From positions 1 to 64,000 of the forward strand of contig VHCO01000004.1 in assembly GCA_016871715.1 (NCBI GenBank): a stretch of DNA of 64,000 nucleotides. The letters run 5' to 3'. The position numbers were made by a program, and so were the translations under genes. This document shows, piece by piece, positions 8,834-16,952 of the stretch. The notes beneath the pieces are model-generated. The model did no database searches. It had not been told where the DNA came from and worked only from the letters and a program-made list of their open reading frames with translations. Position 1 is the stretch's first letter, and each line of letters starts with the position of its first letter. This DNA is from Verrucomicrobiota bacterium (GTDB lineage: Bacteria; Verrucomicrobiota; Verrucomicrobiia; Limisphaerales; J093).

Positions 8834-11800
8834 ATGATTCTGCCGCGCATCAGCATTCAGCGGCCGGTACTGACCACGATGATGAGCTTGGGGCTCATTC
8901 TTTTCGGCCTGATCAGCCTGACGCGGTTGCCGGTGCGCGAGCTGCCGGACATCGATCCGCCGATCGTGAGCGTGTCGACGGTCTATCCTGGGGCGAGTGC
9001 GGAGGTGATCGAGACGGAGGTGACCGAGCGGCTGGAGGAGGCGATCAACAACATCGAGGGGATCAAGACCCTGACCAGCCAGAGCCGGGAGCAGGTCAGC
9101 ACGATCACGGTCGAGTTCAACCTATCCCGCGACGTGGACGTTGCGGCGCAGGACGTGCGCGACCGCGTATCGCGCGTGCGGGGCCGGTTGCCGGAGAACA
9201 TTCGCGAGCCCATCGTGGCGAAGCAGGATGCGGACGCGAACCCGGTTCTCTGGATCGCCTTCAACAGCGAACGGTACAGTCCGTTGGAGCTGACCACGCT
9301 GGCGGAACGCCAGATCAAGAACCGCCTTCAGACGATCGAGGGTGTGTCCTCGGTGATGATCGGGGGCGAGAAACGCTATGCCATGCGGTTGTGGTTGGAT
9401 TCGGATCGGATGGCGGCGCACGGCGTGACGGTGTTGGATGTGGCCCGGGCCCTGCGGGAACAGAATGTCCAGTTGCCCAGCGGCCGGGTCGAGAACCTCG
9501 AACGCGAGCTGACGATCTTCACGCGCGGCGAATTGCAGACGCCCGCCGAGTACGACGCCCTGGTCATTCGCAACGTGGGCACGCGCTTGGTGCGGCTGCG
9601 GGACGTCGGCCAGGCCCGGGACGGCGCCGAGGACATGCGCACGGTGGCGCGCTCGAACGGTCGGCCGGCGGTGTTCCTGGGCGTGGTCAAGCAGTCCAAG
9701 GCCAACACCATCGAGGTGGCGCGGGCGGTGAAGGCGGAGTTAGCGGCGATTCGGCTTACGTTGCCGCCCGGGATCGAGACCGCCATCGGCTATGACGAAT
9801 CGGTCTTTGTCGAGAAGGCGATCCACGAGGTCTGGCTCACTTTGGCCATTGCGTTTGTGTTGGTGGTGCTGGTGATCTTCGTCTTCCTGCGGAACTTGCG
9901 TTCGACGATCATACCGGCGGTGGCGATCCCGGTATCGATCGTCGCCACGTTTGCCGTGCTTTATTTCATGGGGTACTCGGTGAACATCCTCACCATGCTG
10001 GCCTTCGTGTTGGCGATTGGGATTGTGGTGGACGATGCCATTGTGGTGCTCGAGAACATCTACCGGCACATCGAGGAAGGCATGCGCCCGCTGCCGGCCG
10101 CTTTCAAGGCCATGGACGAAATCGCCTTCGCCATCCTTGCCATCACCTTCTCGCTGGTCGCCGTGTTCATCCCGCTGGCCTTCCAGCAAACGACCACCGG
10201 CCAGTTGTTCGTCGAGTTCGCCTTTGCCTTGGCCGGTTCGGTGGTCGTGTCGGCTTTTGTGGCGCTCTCGCTCTCGCCCATGATGGCGGCGCGCATCCTC
10301 AAGCCGGTCGACAAAGAGCGCCACGGTCGATTGTTCCTCGCCTTCGACCGCGGCTTTCAAGCGATCAATCGCGGCTACGGCCGGACATTGCGCTGGGCCT
10401 TGCGGCAGCGGGCGTTGCTGTTGTCGCTGGGGCTGGCGATTCTCGGGCTGACCGTGTGGCTGGGGCTCCACCTCGAACGCGAGTTCATGCCGGAAGAGGA
10501 CAAGGGCCGCATGTTCGCTCTGGTGATGACGCCCGAAGGTGCCACCAGCGAATACACCGATCGCATGCTCCGGAAGGTCGAGGGCTTCATCCAGGGAGTA
10601 CCGGAGACGCAAACCTACGCGGCCATCGTCGCCCCGGGTTTCGGGGGGCCAGGCCGGGCGAATTTCGGCGTGGCCTTTGTCACGTTCAAAGAAGACCGAA
10701 CCCGCAGTTACCGCGAGATTGTGGAAGCGCCCGGCGGGTTGCGCACGAAGTTCCTGGGGGGTGTGGAGGGTGCGCTGGCCATCATTCAGGCGCAGAAGGC
10801 CATTGGGCGCAGTTTCGGCGCGCCGTTTCAGCTCGTGCTGCAGAGCCAGGACCTCGACGCCCTGAACGCGACGGCCACTGCGGTAGGCCACCGCATGCGG
10901 CTGATGACCAACGTCACCGGGGCGCCGCTGTTCCAGAACGTCCGGTCGTCGTTCGAGGTCAACAAGCCGGAGCTGCGCCTGCGCATCGATCGGGATCGCG
11001 CGGCCGCCTTGAGGGTGTCGATCGAGGACATCGCGCGCACGCTCCAGATCCTGTTCGGCGGCATGGACCTCAGCCGCATCAAGGTCGAGGGGAAAGAATA
11101 CGACGTGATCGCCCAACTCGAGCGTTCCTCGCGGCTCACGCCGCAGAGCTTGGACCGGCTCTATGTCCGCAACGACCGGGGCGAGTTGATCCAACTGAGC
11201 AATGTGGTCACGTATCGTGAAGGCGCCGCGCCCAGCGCCATCGAGCACTACAGCCGGCTGCGCAGCGCCACCCTCTCCGCCACGCCCGTCGGCGTTCCCC
11301 TCGGCACCGCGATGGCGCGGGTCGAGGCGTTGTTGCCGGCCGAGTTGCCCCCCGGTTTTCTCTATGCCTGGTCCGGCGAATCGCGGGACTTCATCGATGC
11401 CGGCCGGGAGATCTGGTGGGTGTTTTTGTTGGCCTTGGTGATTGTGTACATGGTGTTGGCGTCTCAGTTCGAGAGCCTGGTCCATCCCTTCACCGTGATG
11501 CTCGCGGTGCCCCTGGCGGGGTTGGGCGCCTTTGGCCTGCTCTGGCTGCTGGACGCCGGCGGCAAAGTCGGGTTGCTGCCCGCGATTCCCGCGATGAACT
11601 TAAACCTGTTCAGTCAGATTGGCTTGGTCCTGTTGCTCGGTCTAGTCACCAAGAACTCGATCCTTTTGGTCGAGTTTGCCAACCAAGCCCGCGCCCGCGG
11701 CGCCACCGCCCACGACGCCATGCTCGAGGCCGGGCAAGTCCGGCTGCGTCCGATCCTCATGACCGCGTTCTCGACCCTAGCCGGCATCTTGCCTATCGCC

Positions 11801-11998
11801 ATCGGCTTTGGGGCGGGCGCGGAAAGCCGGCGGCCCATGGGCATCGCCGTGGTGGGCGGCCTGATCACGAGCACCTTTCTCACGCTCGTGATCATTCCGG
11901 TGGTGTACACCGTCTTCAGCGACGCCATGGACTGCCTGAGGCGCAAATGGCGGCACGCCACGCCCCTGGCGGAGTCCCTCGAGCCGGTTGGGGAATAG
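8834..11998 (+). CDS. RND efflux pump, HAE1-type inner membrane subunit
   Basis: Proton-driven multidrug-type efflux transporter of 1054 residues from the ATG at 8834 ('MILPRISIQRPVLTTMMSL'), which gives the usual N-terminus; an in-frame upstream start at 8804 would add ten atypical residues. It has the two large periplasmic loops and about 12 membrane helices of the AcrB family. 'ELPDIDPPIVSVSTVYPGAS' follows TM1, and TM4 carries 'IGIVVDDAIVVLENIYRH' with the paired acidic proton-relay residues. The adaptor is immediately upstream. No outer-membrane factor gene is in the cluster. It ends 8 bp before the convergent superoxide dismutase gene. Confidence 0.95.
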   Translation: MILPRISIQRPVLTTMMSLGLILFGLISLTRLPVRELPDIDPPIVSVSTVYPGASAEVIETEVTERLEEAINNIEGIKTLTSQSREQVSTITVEFNLSRDVDVAAQDVRDRVSRVRGRLPENIREPIVAKQDADANPVLWIAFNSERYSPLELTTLAERQIKNRLQTIEGVSSVMIGGEKRYAMRLWLDSDRMAAHGVTVLDVARALREQNVQLPSGRVENLERELTIFTRGELQTPAEYDALVIRNVGTRLVRLRDVGQARDGAEDMRTVARSNGRPAVFLGVVKQSKANTIEVARAVKAELAAIRLTLPPGIETAIGYDESVFVEKAIHEVWLTLAIAFVLVVLVIFVFLRNLRSTIIPAVAIPVSIVATFAVLYFMGYSVNILTMLAFVLAIGIVVDDAIVVLENIYRHIEEGMRPLPAAFKAMDEIAFAILAITFSLVAVFIPLAFQQTTTGQLFVEFAFALAGSVVVSAFVALSLSPMMAARILKPVDKERHGRLFLAFDRGFQAINRGYGRTLRWALRQRALLLSLGLAILGLTVWLGLHLEREFMPEEDKGRMFALVMTPEGATSEYTDRMLRKVEGFIQGVPETQTYAAIVAPGFGGPGRANFGVAFVTFKEDRTRSYREIVEAPGGLRTKFLGGVEGALAIIQAQKAIGRSFGAPFQLVLQSQDLDALNATATAVGHRMRLMTNVTGAPLFQNVRSSFEVNKPELRLRIDRDRAAALRVSIEDIARTLQILFGGMDLSRIKVEGKEYDVIAQLERSSRLTPQSLDRLYVRNDRGELIQLSNVVTYREGAAPSAIEHYSRLRSATLSATPVGVPLGTAMARVEALLPAELPPGFLYAWSGESRDFIDAGREIWWVFLLALVIVYMVLASQFESLVHPFTVMLAVPLAGLGAFGLLWLLDAGGKVGLLPAIPAMNLNLFSQIGLVLLLGLVTKNSILLVEFANQARARGATAHDAMLEAGQVRLRPILMTAFSTLAGILPIAIGFGAGAESRRPMGIAVVGGLITSTFLTLVIIPVVYTVFSDAMDCLRRKWRHATPLAESLEPVGE

Positions 11999-12006
11999 CC
12001 TCGGGG

Positions 12007-12744
12007 TTACGCGGTGGCGACCCGGTAGCGCGCGGCGACGGCACTCCAGTCGAGCGCGTTGTAGAACGCTGCGATGTAGTCCGCTCGGCGATTCTGGTAC
12101 TTCAGGTAATAGGCATGCTCCCACACGTCCAGCCCCAGAATCGGCACGCGCCCCTGCGACAGCGGTGAATCCTGGTTGGGCGTCGTTTCGATCCGCAGGT
12201 TCTTTCCCTCGACGGTCAACCAGGCCCATCCGCTGCCGAAAACGCCCCCGGCCGCTTTGGAGAACTCCTGTTGGAAGGAGTCGAAACTGCTGAATTGGCG
12301 GGCGATGGCCTTGGCCAGGTCGCCGCTCGGTTGGCCGCCGCCGTTCTTCTTCATGATCTCCCAGAACAGCGAATGATTGGCATGGCCACCGCCATGATTG
12401 CGCACCGCCGTCCGCACCGCCTCCGGCAACCGCGCCAGGTCTTTCAGTAGATCCTCGACCGTTCGATCTGCTAGCGCGGGTTGACCCGCCACCGCCACAT
12501 TCAGGTTGCGCACGTAGCCCGCATGGTGCCGGTCGTGGTGGATTTGCATCGTTTGGGCGTCCAGGTGCGGTTCGAGCGCATCGAACGCGTACGGCAAGGG
12601 CGGCAACTGAAACGGCCCCGCGGGAGCCGCTGGCGGCGGTGGCGGCGGCGCCGGCTGAGCGCGTAACCGCCCGAGCGCGCCCGAGGCGCCCAGTGCGGTG
12701 GCGATGGTGACTTGTTGCAGGGCTTGTCGACGAGTCATGGTCAT
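12007..12744 (-). CDS. sodA: Secreted Fe/Mn superoxide dismutase
   Basis: Converts superoxide to oxygen and hydrogen peroxide; 245 residues. Metal ligands are visible as His69 ('QIHH'), His124 ('HANHSLFW'), Asp206 and His210 ('GLDVWEH'). Gln191 in 'NQDSPL' and the 'GGGHANH' block resemble Mn-type rather than Fe-type enzymes, though cambialistic use is possible. Unlike most family members it has an N-terminal extension: a twin-arginine-like 'TRRQALQQ', a hydrophobic stretch, and a proline run (residues 31-45) as linker, so export across the inner membrane is likely. It is convergent with the RND pump, and dtd lies upstream on the same strand. Confidence 0.95.
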   Translation of the reverse strand: MTMTRRQALQQVTIATALGASGALGRLRAQPAPPPPPPAAPAGPFQLPPLPYAFDALEPHLDAQTMQIHHDRHHAGYVRNLNVAVAGQPALADRTVEDLLKDLARLPEAVRTAVRNHGGGHANHSLFWEIMKKNGGGQPSGDLAKAIARQFSSFDSFQQEFSKAAGGVFGSGWAWLTVEGKNLRIETTPNQDSPLSQGRVPILGLDVWEHAYYLKYQNRRADYIAAFYNALDWSAVAARYRVATA

Positions 12745-12815
12745 AGGATTCGTTTCTGCTTCGTGTTAATCGGTTCGATGCCGAACGTAGCACAGCCGCG
12801 GCGGCAGCCAAAATC

Positions 12816-13268
12816 TTATTCGCGGTTGCGCGTGTCGATCGCGAGGGTAACCGGTCCGTCGTTGAGGAGAGCCACCTTCATATCCGCGCCGAACTCGCCG
12901 GTCTGGATCGGGCGGCCGAGTTCGGCGGCGAGCTGGCGCACGAAGGCTTCGTACAGGGGGATCGCGGTCTGCGGCTTGGCTGCCCGGCTGTAGGAGGGGC
13001 GATTGCCCTTCTTCGTGCTGGCGAAGAGGGTAAACTGGCTGACCACCAAGACCTCGCCGCCCACGTCTTGCACGGAGAGATTCATGAGGCCAGCCGGGTC
13101 GTTGAAGATCCGCAGTCGAACGAGTTTGCCGCACAGCCAGGCGACGTCCTCCGCGTTGTCCGCTTCCTCGATGCCGGCCAGGACCAGCAGACCCAGCCCG
13201 ATGCGGGCGCGGACTTGGCCGGCGATCGTGACCGACGCCTGAGCGACGCGTTGGACGACGGCGCGCAT
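12816..13268 (-). CDS. dtd: D-aminoacyl-tRNA deacylase
   Basis: Hydrolyses D-amino acids mischarged on tRNA (chirality proofreading), cytoplasmic; 150 residues, the usual length. It opens 'MRAVVQRVAQASVTI' and has the two hallmark motifs: 'SQFTLFA' and, near the C-terminus, 'NDGPVTLAIDT', matching the SQxxL and GPVT active-site loops. It starts 4 bp after the stop of the purine permease on the same strand, so the two are probably cotranscribed, although their functions are unrelated. Confidence 0.97.
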   Translation of the reverse strand: MRAVVQRVAQASVTIAGQVRARIGLGLLVLAGIEEADNAEDVAWLCGKLVRLRIFNDPAGLMNLSVQDVGGEVLVVSQFTLFASTKKGNRPSYSRAAKPQTAIPLYEAFVRQLAAELGRPIQTGEFGADMKVALLNDGPVTLAIDTRNRE

Positions 13269-13272
13269 GGGG

Positions 13273-14616
13273 CTAGCCGGTGCCCAGCCCGAAGCTCAGG
13301 GCGAACAAGGCGGCAATGGCATAAAGCCAGGGTGAGACGTCCCGCGCCCGCCCGCGTAGGAGCTTGACCAGCACCCAAGCCAGAAAGCCTACCCCGATCC
13401 CCCGCGAGATGCTCAGCGTCAGCGGCATCACCAGCAGGGTCAAGAAGGCCGGCATCCCCTCGTCGGCCGAGGCGAGGTCCATCTCGCCCACGACCCTGAT
13501 CATCAGGAACCCGACCACCAATAGGGCGGGGGCCGTCGCCACGGCCGGCACGGCCCCGACGGCAGGGGCCAGGAACATCGACGCCGCGAACAAACCCGCC
13601 ACGACCAGGGACACCAGACCCGTGCGCCCACCTTCGCTCACGCCCGCGGCGCTTTCGATGTAGGTCGTCGCGGAACTGGCGCCACAGACACCGCCCCAGA
13701 CGGCGGCCAGCGAATCGACCAGCAGGACCCGGTCGAGTCGGGGCAGCCCACCTTGGGCATCGAGGAAGCCGCCTTGGCCTCCGACGCCAATCACCGTGCC
13801 CATGGTGTCGAAGAAGTCCGTGATCAAGAAGGCGAAGACCAGGCCGGCCAAGGCCGGTTGGAGGGCACCCAGCACATCCGCCTGGCCGAACGTGCTGAAG
13901 TCGGGCCAGGCCAGCCACTGCCCAGGCCATTGGACCAGTCGCTCGGTGGCGGGGCTGATGAGATCGGCCGCCCAAGCTAGGGACGCTGTACCGAGGATTC
14001 CGATGAGAATTGCGCCGCGGACCCGGTAGGCCAGCAGAGCCATCAGTAACACGAGTCCGGCCGAAGCGACCAACGTCGGCTTGGCGTTGAAGCTGCCCTG
14101 GGCCAGGAGGCCGCCGCCAGGGTCCTTGACGACCCAACCCATGTGTTGCAGGCCCAAGAAGGCGATCAACAGGCCAATGCCGACGCCAATCGCCCGCTTC
14201 AGGTTGAGGGGGATCGCGCGCATGATGTGCTCGCGCGCGCCCGACAAGACCAGCAACGTCACCAAGGCGCCTTCGACCACGATCACCCCCATCAGCGTCT
14301 GCCAGGTCATCCCCGGTTGCAGGGCGGCCACGGCGACGGCAGCGTTGAGCCCCATGCCGCTGGCTAATGCGAACGGATAGTTCGCCCACCACCCCATCAG
14401 CAGCGTCGGCACCGCCGCCGCCAGACACGTCGCCGCCACCACCGCCGGTTTGGGCATGCCGCACCCAGCGAGGATGGCGGGATTGACGAAGATGATATAG
14501 GCCATGGTCATGAACGTGGCGAGACCCGCCACGCACTCGCGCGGCGCGGTCGTCCCACGTTCATGGAGGCCGAAGCGGGCTTCCCAGAAGCCCGCTGAAC
14601 GACTCCTCGCCCCCAT
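13273..14616 (-). CDS. NCS2 family purine permease (AzgA-like)
   Basis: Inner-membrane nucleobase transporter of 447 residues, likely importing hypoxanthine, guanine or adenine. 'ECVAGLATFMTMAYIIFVNP' near the N-terminus and 'ASGMGLNAAVA' in TM3 are signatures of the AzgA/PbuG branch of the xanthine-uracil permease family. 'TDFFDTMGTVIGVGGQGG' and the later 'GASSATTYIESAAGVSEGG' carry the conserved substrate-site region. Several hydrophobic helices span the length. It precedes dtd with a 4-bp gap. Exact substrate is not determined from sequence. Confidence 0.93.
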   Translation of the reverse strand: MGARSRSAGFWEARFGLHERGTTAPRECVAGLATFMTMAYIIFVNPAILAGCGMPKPAVVAATCLAAAVPTLLMGWWANYPFALASGMGLNAAVAVAALQPGMTWQTLMGVIVVEGALVTLLVLSGAREHIMRAIPLNLKRAIGVGIGLLIAFLGLQHMGWVVKDPGGGLLAQGSFNAKPTLVASAGLVLLMALLAYRVRGAILIGILGTASLAWAADLISPATERLVQWPGQWLAWPDFSTFGQADVLGALQPALAGLVFAFLITDFFDTMGTVIGVGGQGGFLDAQGGLPRLDRVLLVDSLAAVWGGVCGASSATTYIESAAGVSEGGRTGLVSLVVAGLFAASMFLAPAVGAVPAVATAPALLVVGFLMIRVVGEMDLASADEGMPAFLTLLVMPLTLSISRGIGVGFLAWVLVKLLRGRARDVSPWLYAIAALFALSFGLGTG

Positions 14617-14627
14617 GACCCGGAGCG

Positions 14628-14840
14628 CTAAGGTATGGCCCCGACCGTCAGGAATAGGGCTTGCGGTCCGGCCGACACATCCAGCGTGCGTTCAACCAGG
14701 CCGTCTTTGCCTGGGATATCCTCGACGACGGTCTGCCAACTCGAGGCGTCCGTGCTCCCGAGGATGCGGTACGTGTTCTTGGCCGAGCCCGAGGTGATCG
14801 CCAGCGCCAGCGCGCTGGGCCAGAGGAACCTATGTTTCAT
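14628..14840 (-). CDS. Mini secreted protein, probable remnant
   Basis: A 70-residue frame from the ATG at 14840: a signal peptide (MKHRFLWPSALALAITSGSA) followed directly by 'NTYRILGSTDASSWQTVVED' and ending 'ALFLTVGAIP'. The second part resembles the C-terminal 'TYRV..S.D...W' module that ends many large secreted verrucomicrobial proteins, as in the proteins at 16953-20231 and 41965-45936 here. A signal peptide joined straight to the terminal module suggests a gene whose interior was deleted, or a very small exported protein. The frame is open upstream to 15011, but that part does not look like protein. Confidence 0.5.
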   Translation of the reverse strand: MKHRFLWPSALALAITSGSAKNTYRILGSTDASSWQTVVEDIPGKDGLVERTLDVSAGPQALFLTVGAIP

Positions 14841-15129
14841 TGTGTGTTTCGCGTTAGCCGCGGGAAGCGGCGGTTTGTCCTTGCTGCTCACACCAGCGGG
14901 CCCACAGATTCCCGGCAAGCGGTTGTCGAGGTTGCTTGGCCGCGGCCGAGTTGCCTCGTCCGACAGCGCAGTCAAGCTCAGCCACCCACCGGACTTGGCC
15001 AACTGCTGCAAGCATTACGGCGAGAATGGACTGCGTCGCCTCGGAGTCAAGAATCGAAACTCGACGCGCCCGTCCCGAATGCTTAGCGAGGCGGAGCGCG
15101 GATGGTCACCTCCTCCAAGCCGGTCTGAC

Positions 15130-15204
15130 GACCCGCGCCCCACAAGGAGTTCGTCGGGTTTCACTCGCGATGGCAGCCCCCAAGCACCTCGCTGAGGATT
15201 CGGG
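15130..15204 (-). repeat. Dispersed intergenic repeat D, copy 1
   Basis: On the - strand this stretch reads as the sequence found again at 46964-47051 on the + strand: a core 'GAATCCTCAGCGAGGTGCT', then 'CTGCCATCGC' and 'CTCCTTGTGG', with scattered substitutions and a 6-bp length difference. In one frame both copies encode 'PNPQRGA.GLPS', but neither sits in a plausible gene. The surrounding gap 14841-15234 has no other recognisable content. Confidence 0.7.
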
Positions 15205-15234
15205 ACCCGTCGGCCGCGGTGGGTTCGCGGCAGG

Positions 15235-16497
15235 TTACCGCGTGGGGTTCTCGTACCAGAGGACCCCCAGTCCGTGTCCGGAGGCGCCCATGGGCTCGGC
15301 CTCTTCGGTCGTGATCGCGTCCAGGTCGCCGTCCGCATCCACGTCGAGCAGCGGGGCAAGATCGAACTTCACCCCGGCTGCCCCGCTGATGTCCCGGGCC
15401 GGGGGCGCCCCGCTCAGAAAACCCCCTCCGCCCGACCACCAAAAGACGCCCCGCCGCTCCCCTCCGGCATGTTCACACGTTACCGCCATGTCCAAGCGCC
15501 CGTCCAGGTCGAGGTCACCCAGGCTCACGGCCTTGCCTGTGCCTGCCCACGCTGGTATGCCGAGCGGATGCGTCGACCACTGAGTGCCCGAGCGGTCCAG
15601 CCGGCGCAGTACCAAACAGGTCCGCTCTGCCAACGCCACCACGACATCCTCGAGCCCGTCTCCATCCAGGTCGCCCGTGTCCAGGAACATCGCCTCGCGT
15701 CCGGCGCCACCCACCCAGTGGCTACGCCAGGGAGCGCTCAACGCTGCGTCCGCCGATGGGCGCTCGAGCCAGCGCACCCCGCGCAACGGCCCGCGCCGAT
15801 CCGACAGCAGCACGTCCAGGTCCCCATCGCCATCCATGTCCCGGGCCAAAAGCGACATCACCCAACCCGCCTCCGAAAGGCGGTGACGCTGCCATAAGTC
15901 GAGTCGACGGGGGGTAGCTGGGGCTTCGAGCCAACTCACACTGGCGCCTTGATTCTTGGACCCGATGACCAGATCGCGCCCGGGTCCGCGCCCGATAGCC
16001 AGTGGGAGGCAGAACATCCATGGCTCGCCTTGCGCTCGAGGGAACGACGCGGAAACCCACGCATCCTCACGGGTGTACTCGGCCCGCGAACCAGGCGCCC
16101 AGTGGACCGTGACGGCCCGTGTTGCCCCTTCGCTGCAGCTCACCAGGTCCACCGCCCCGTCCCCATCCAAATCGGTCAACACCACATCTTCAACCGCGGG
16201 CGCACGGGGCAACACCAGACTGGGCCACGGCAGGCGCGCTCGTTCCGGCCCAGGATTCAGGTAGACGGCCGCCACGCCCGATTCCTCCCAGCCCGTGGCG
16301 ATGTCGGCCAAACCGTCCCCGTTCGCATCCCCTAAGCGCGCGCCATCCGCGCCATCAAGCCCCGTCGCAATCGAGTGGCGACGCCACGGTTGCCCTTGCG
16401 GTTCAGCGACGGGCGTCACCTCGGCTGCCCACCCCGAGCTCAGCAGGCATGCGGCGGCTACCGGCAGCCAGGTTCGAGTCAGCAGACCCCGAGGCAT
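15235..16497 (-). CDS. Secreted FG-GAP/VCBS repeat protein
   Basis: Exported beta-propeller-like protein of 420 residues. The ATG at 16497 (MPRGLLTRTW) is chosen over a TTG at 16512 and gives a signal peptide ending near GWAAE. Six calcium-loop-type motifs are spaced along the chain: 'DANGDGLADI', 'DLDGDGAVDL', 'DMDGDGDLDV', 'DLDGDGLEDV', 'DLDLDGRLDM' and 'DVDADGDLDA'. These are typical of FG-GAP/VCBS domains, which act in surface adhesion or as scaffolds; no catalytic motif is present. It stands alone, with repeat-containing gaps on both sides. Role unknown. Confidence 0.85.
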   Translation of the reverse strand: MPRGLLTRTWLPVAAACLLSSGWAAEVTPVAEPQGQPWRRHSIATGLDGADGARLGDANGDGLADIATGWEESGVAAVYLNPGPERARLPWPSLVLPRAPAVEDVVLTDLDGDGAVDLVSCSEGATRAVTVHWAPGSRAEYTREDAWVSASFPRAQGEPWMFCLPLAIGRGPGRDLVIGSKNQGASVSWLEAPATPRRLDLWQRHRLSEAGWVMSLLARDMDGDGDLDVLLSDRRGPLRGVRWLERPSADAALSAPWRSHWVGGAGREAMFLDTGDLDGDGLEDVVVALAERTCLVLRRLDRSGTQWSTHPLGIPAWAGTGKAVSLGDLDLDGRLDMAVTCEHAGGERRGVFWWSGGGGFLSGAPPARDISGAAGVKFDLAPLLDVDADGDLDAITTEEAEPMGASGHGLGVLWYENPTR

Positions 16498-16599
16498 GCT
16501 TGATAGAAGCAAAGCTTGAGGCGCGGGCTTCCCGCTGGGGGAGCCTTAGGTGAGGCGGCCGAGCCACTCATGCGTCGCCATGATGGACTACGCATCGGC

Positions 16600-16681
16600 G
16601 GTAGGGCGCGCAGTCCTCTGCGCGCCGTGGGTTCCCGTGTCCACAACGGTTGGCGGCGCGCAGCGGACTGCGCGCCCTACC
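16600..16681. repeat. Palindromic repeat A, full copy
   Basis: 28-bp arms at 16600-16627 and 16654-16681 are inverted repeats with one mismatch, around a 26-bp loop. Each arm reads GGTAGGGCGCGCAG.. and itself contains a GGCGCGC-type palindrome. Similar elements occur at 39747 and 61464, with single arms at 33688 and 49252. The rest of the gap 16498-16952 shows no gene; a short GC-rich stretch precedes the next start. Confidence 0.85.
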
Positions 16682-16952
16682 CGAAAATGTTCGTCCGCCC
16701 CGAGGTCTCATCAGTACGGTCCGAGCCGCTGCCCGAAGAGTTGATCGGCCCGGTTGTCCCGAGCCCACGCAGCACACGAAGTTTCCTCGAGCACCGCGCA
16801 CGGTGTCAATGGGCTAGACAACCGTCCTGGGCCTGCGATTCCGCCTTAAGGGAGGCGGCCGACCTGCCGATTAGTTGCTTGCGTACCGAGCTTTAGCGCG
16901 GCAAATTCACCGCAGTTCAGCCGTCAACCCAGCCAACCCGAAGGATCAGCCG

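Noticed and set aside
9740-11485. A 581-codon antisense frame within the RND pump gene
   Set aside because: Low-complexity His/Arg/Gln-rich translation without homology; the sense strand is an unmistakable RND transporter.
13082-14536. A 484-codon frame running over the purine permease and dtd
   Set aside because: It is an alternative-frame shadow; both real genes have complete family motifs in their own frames.
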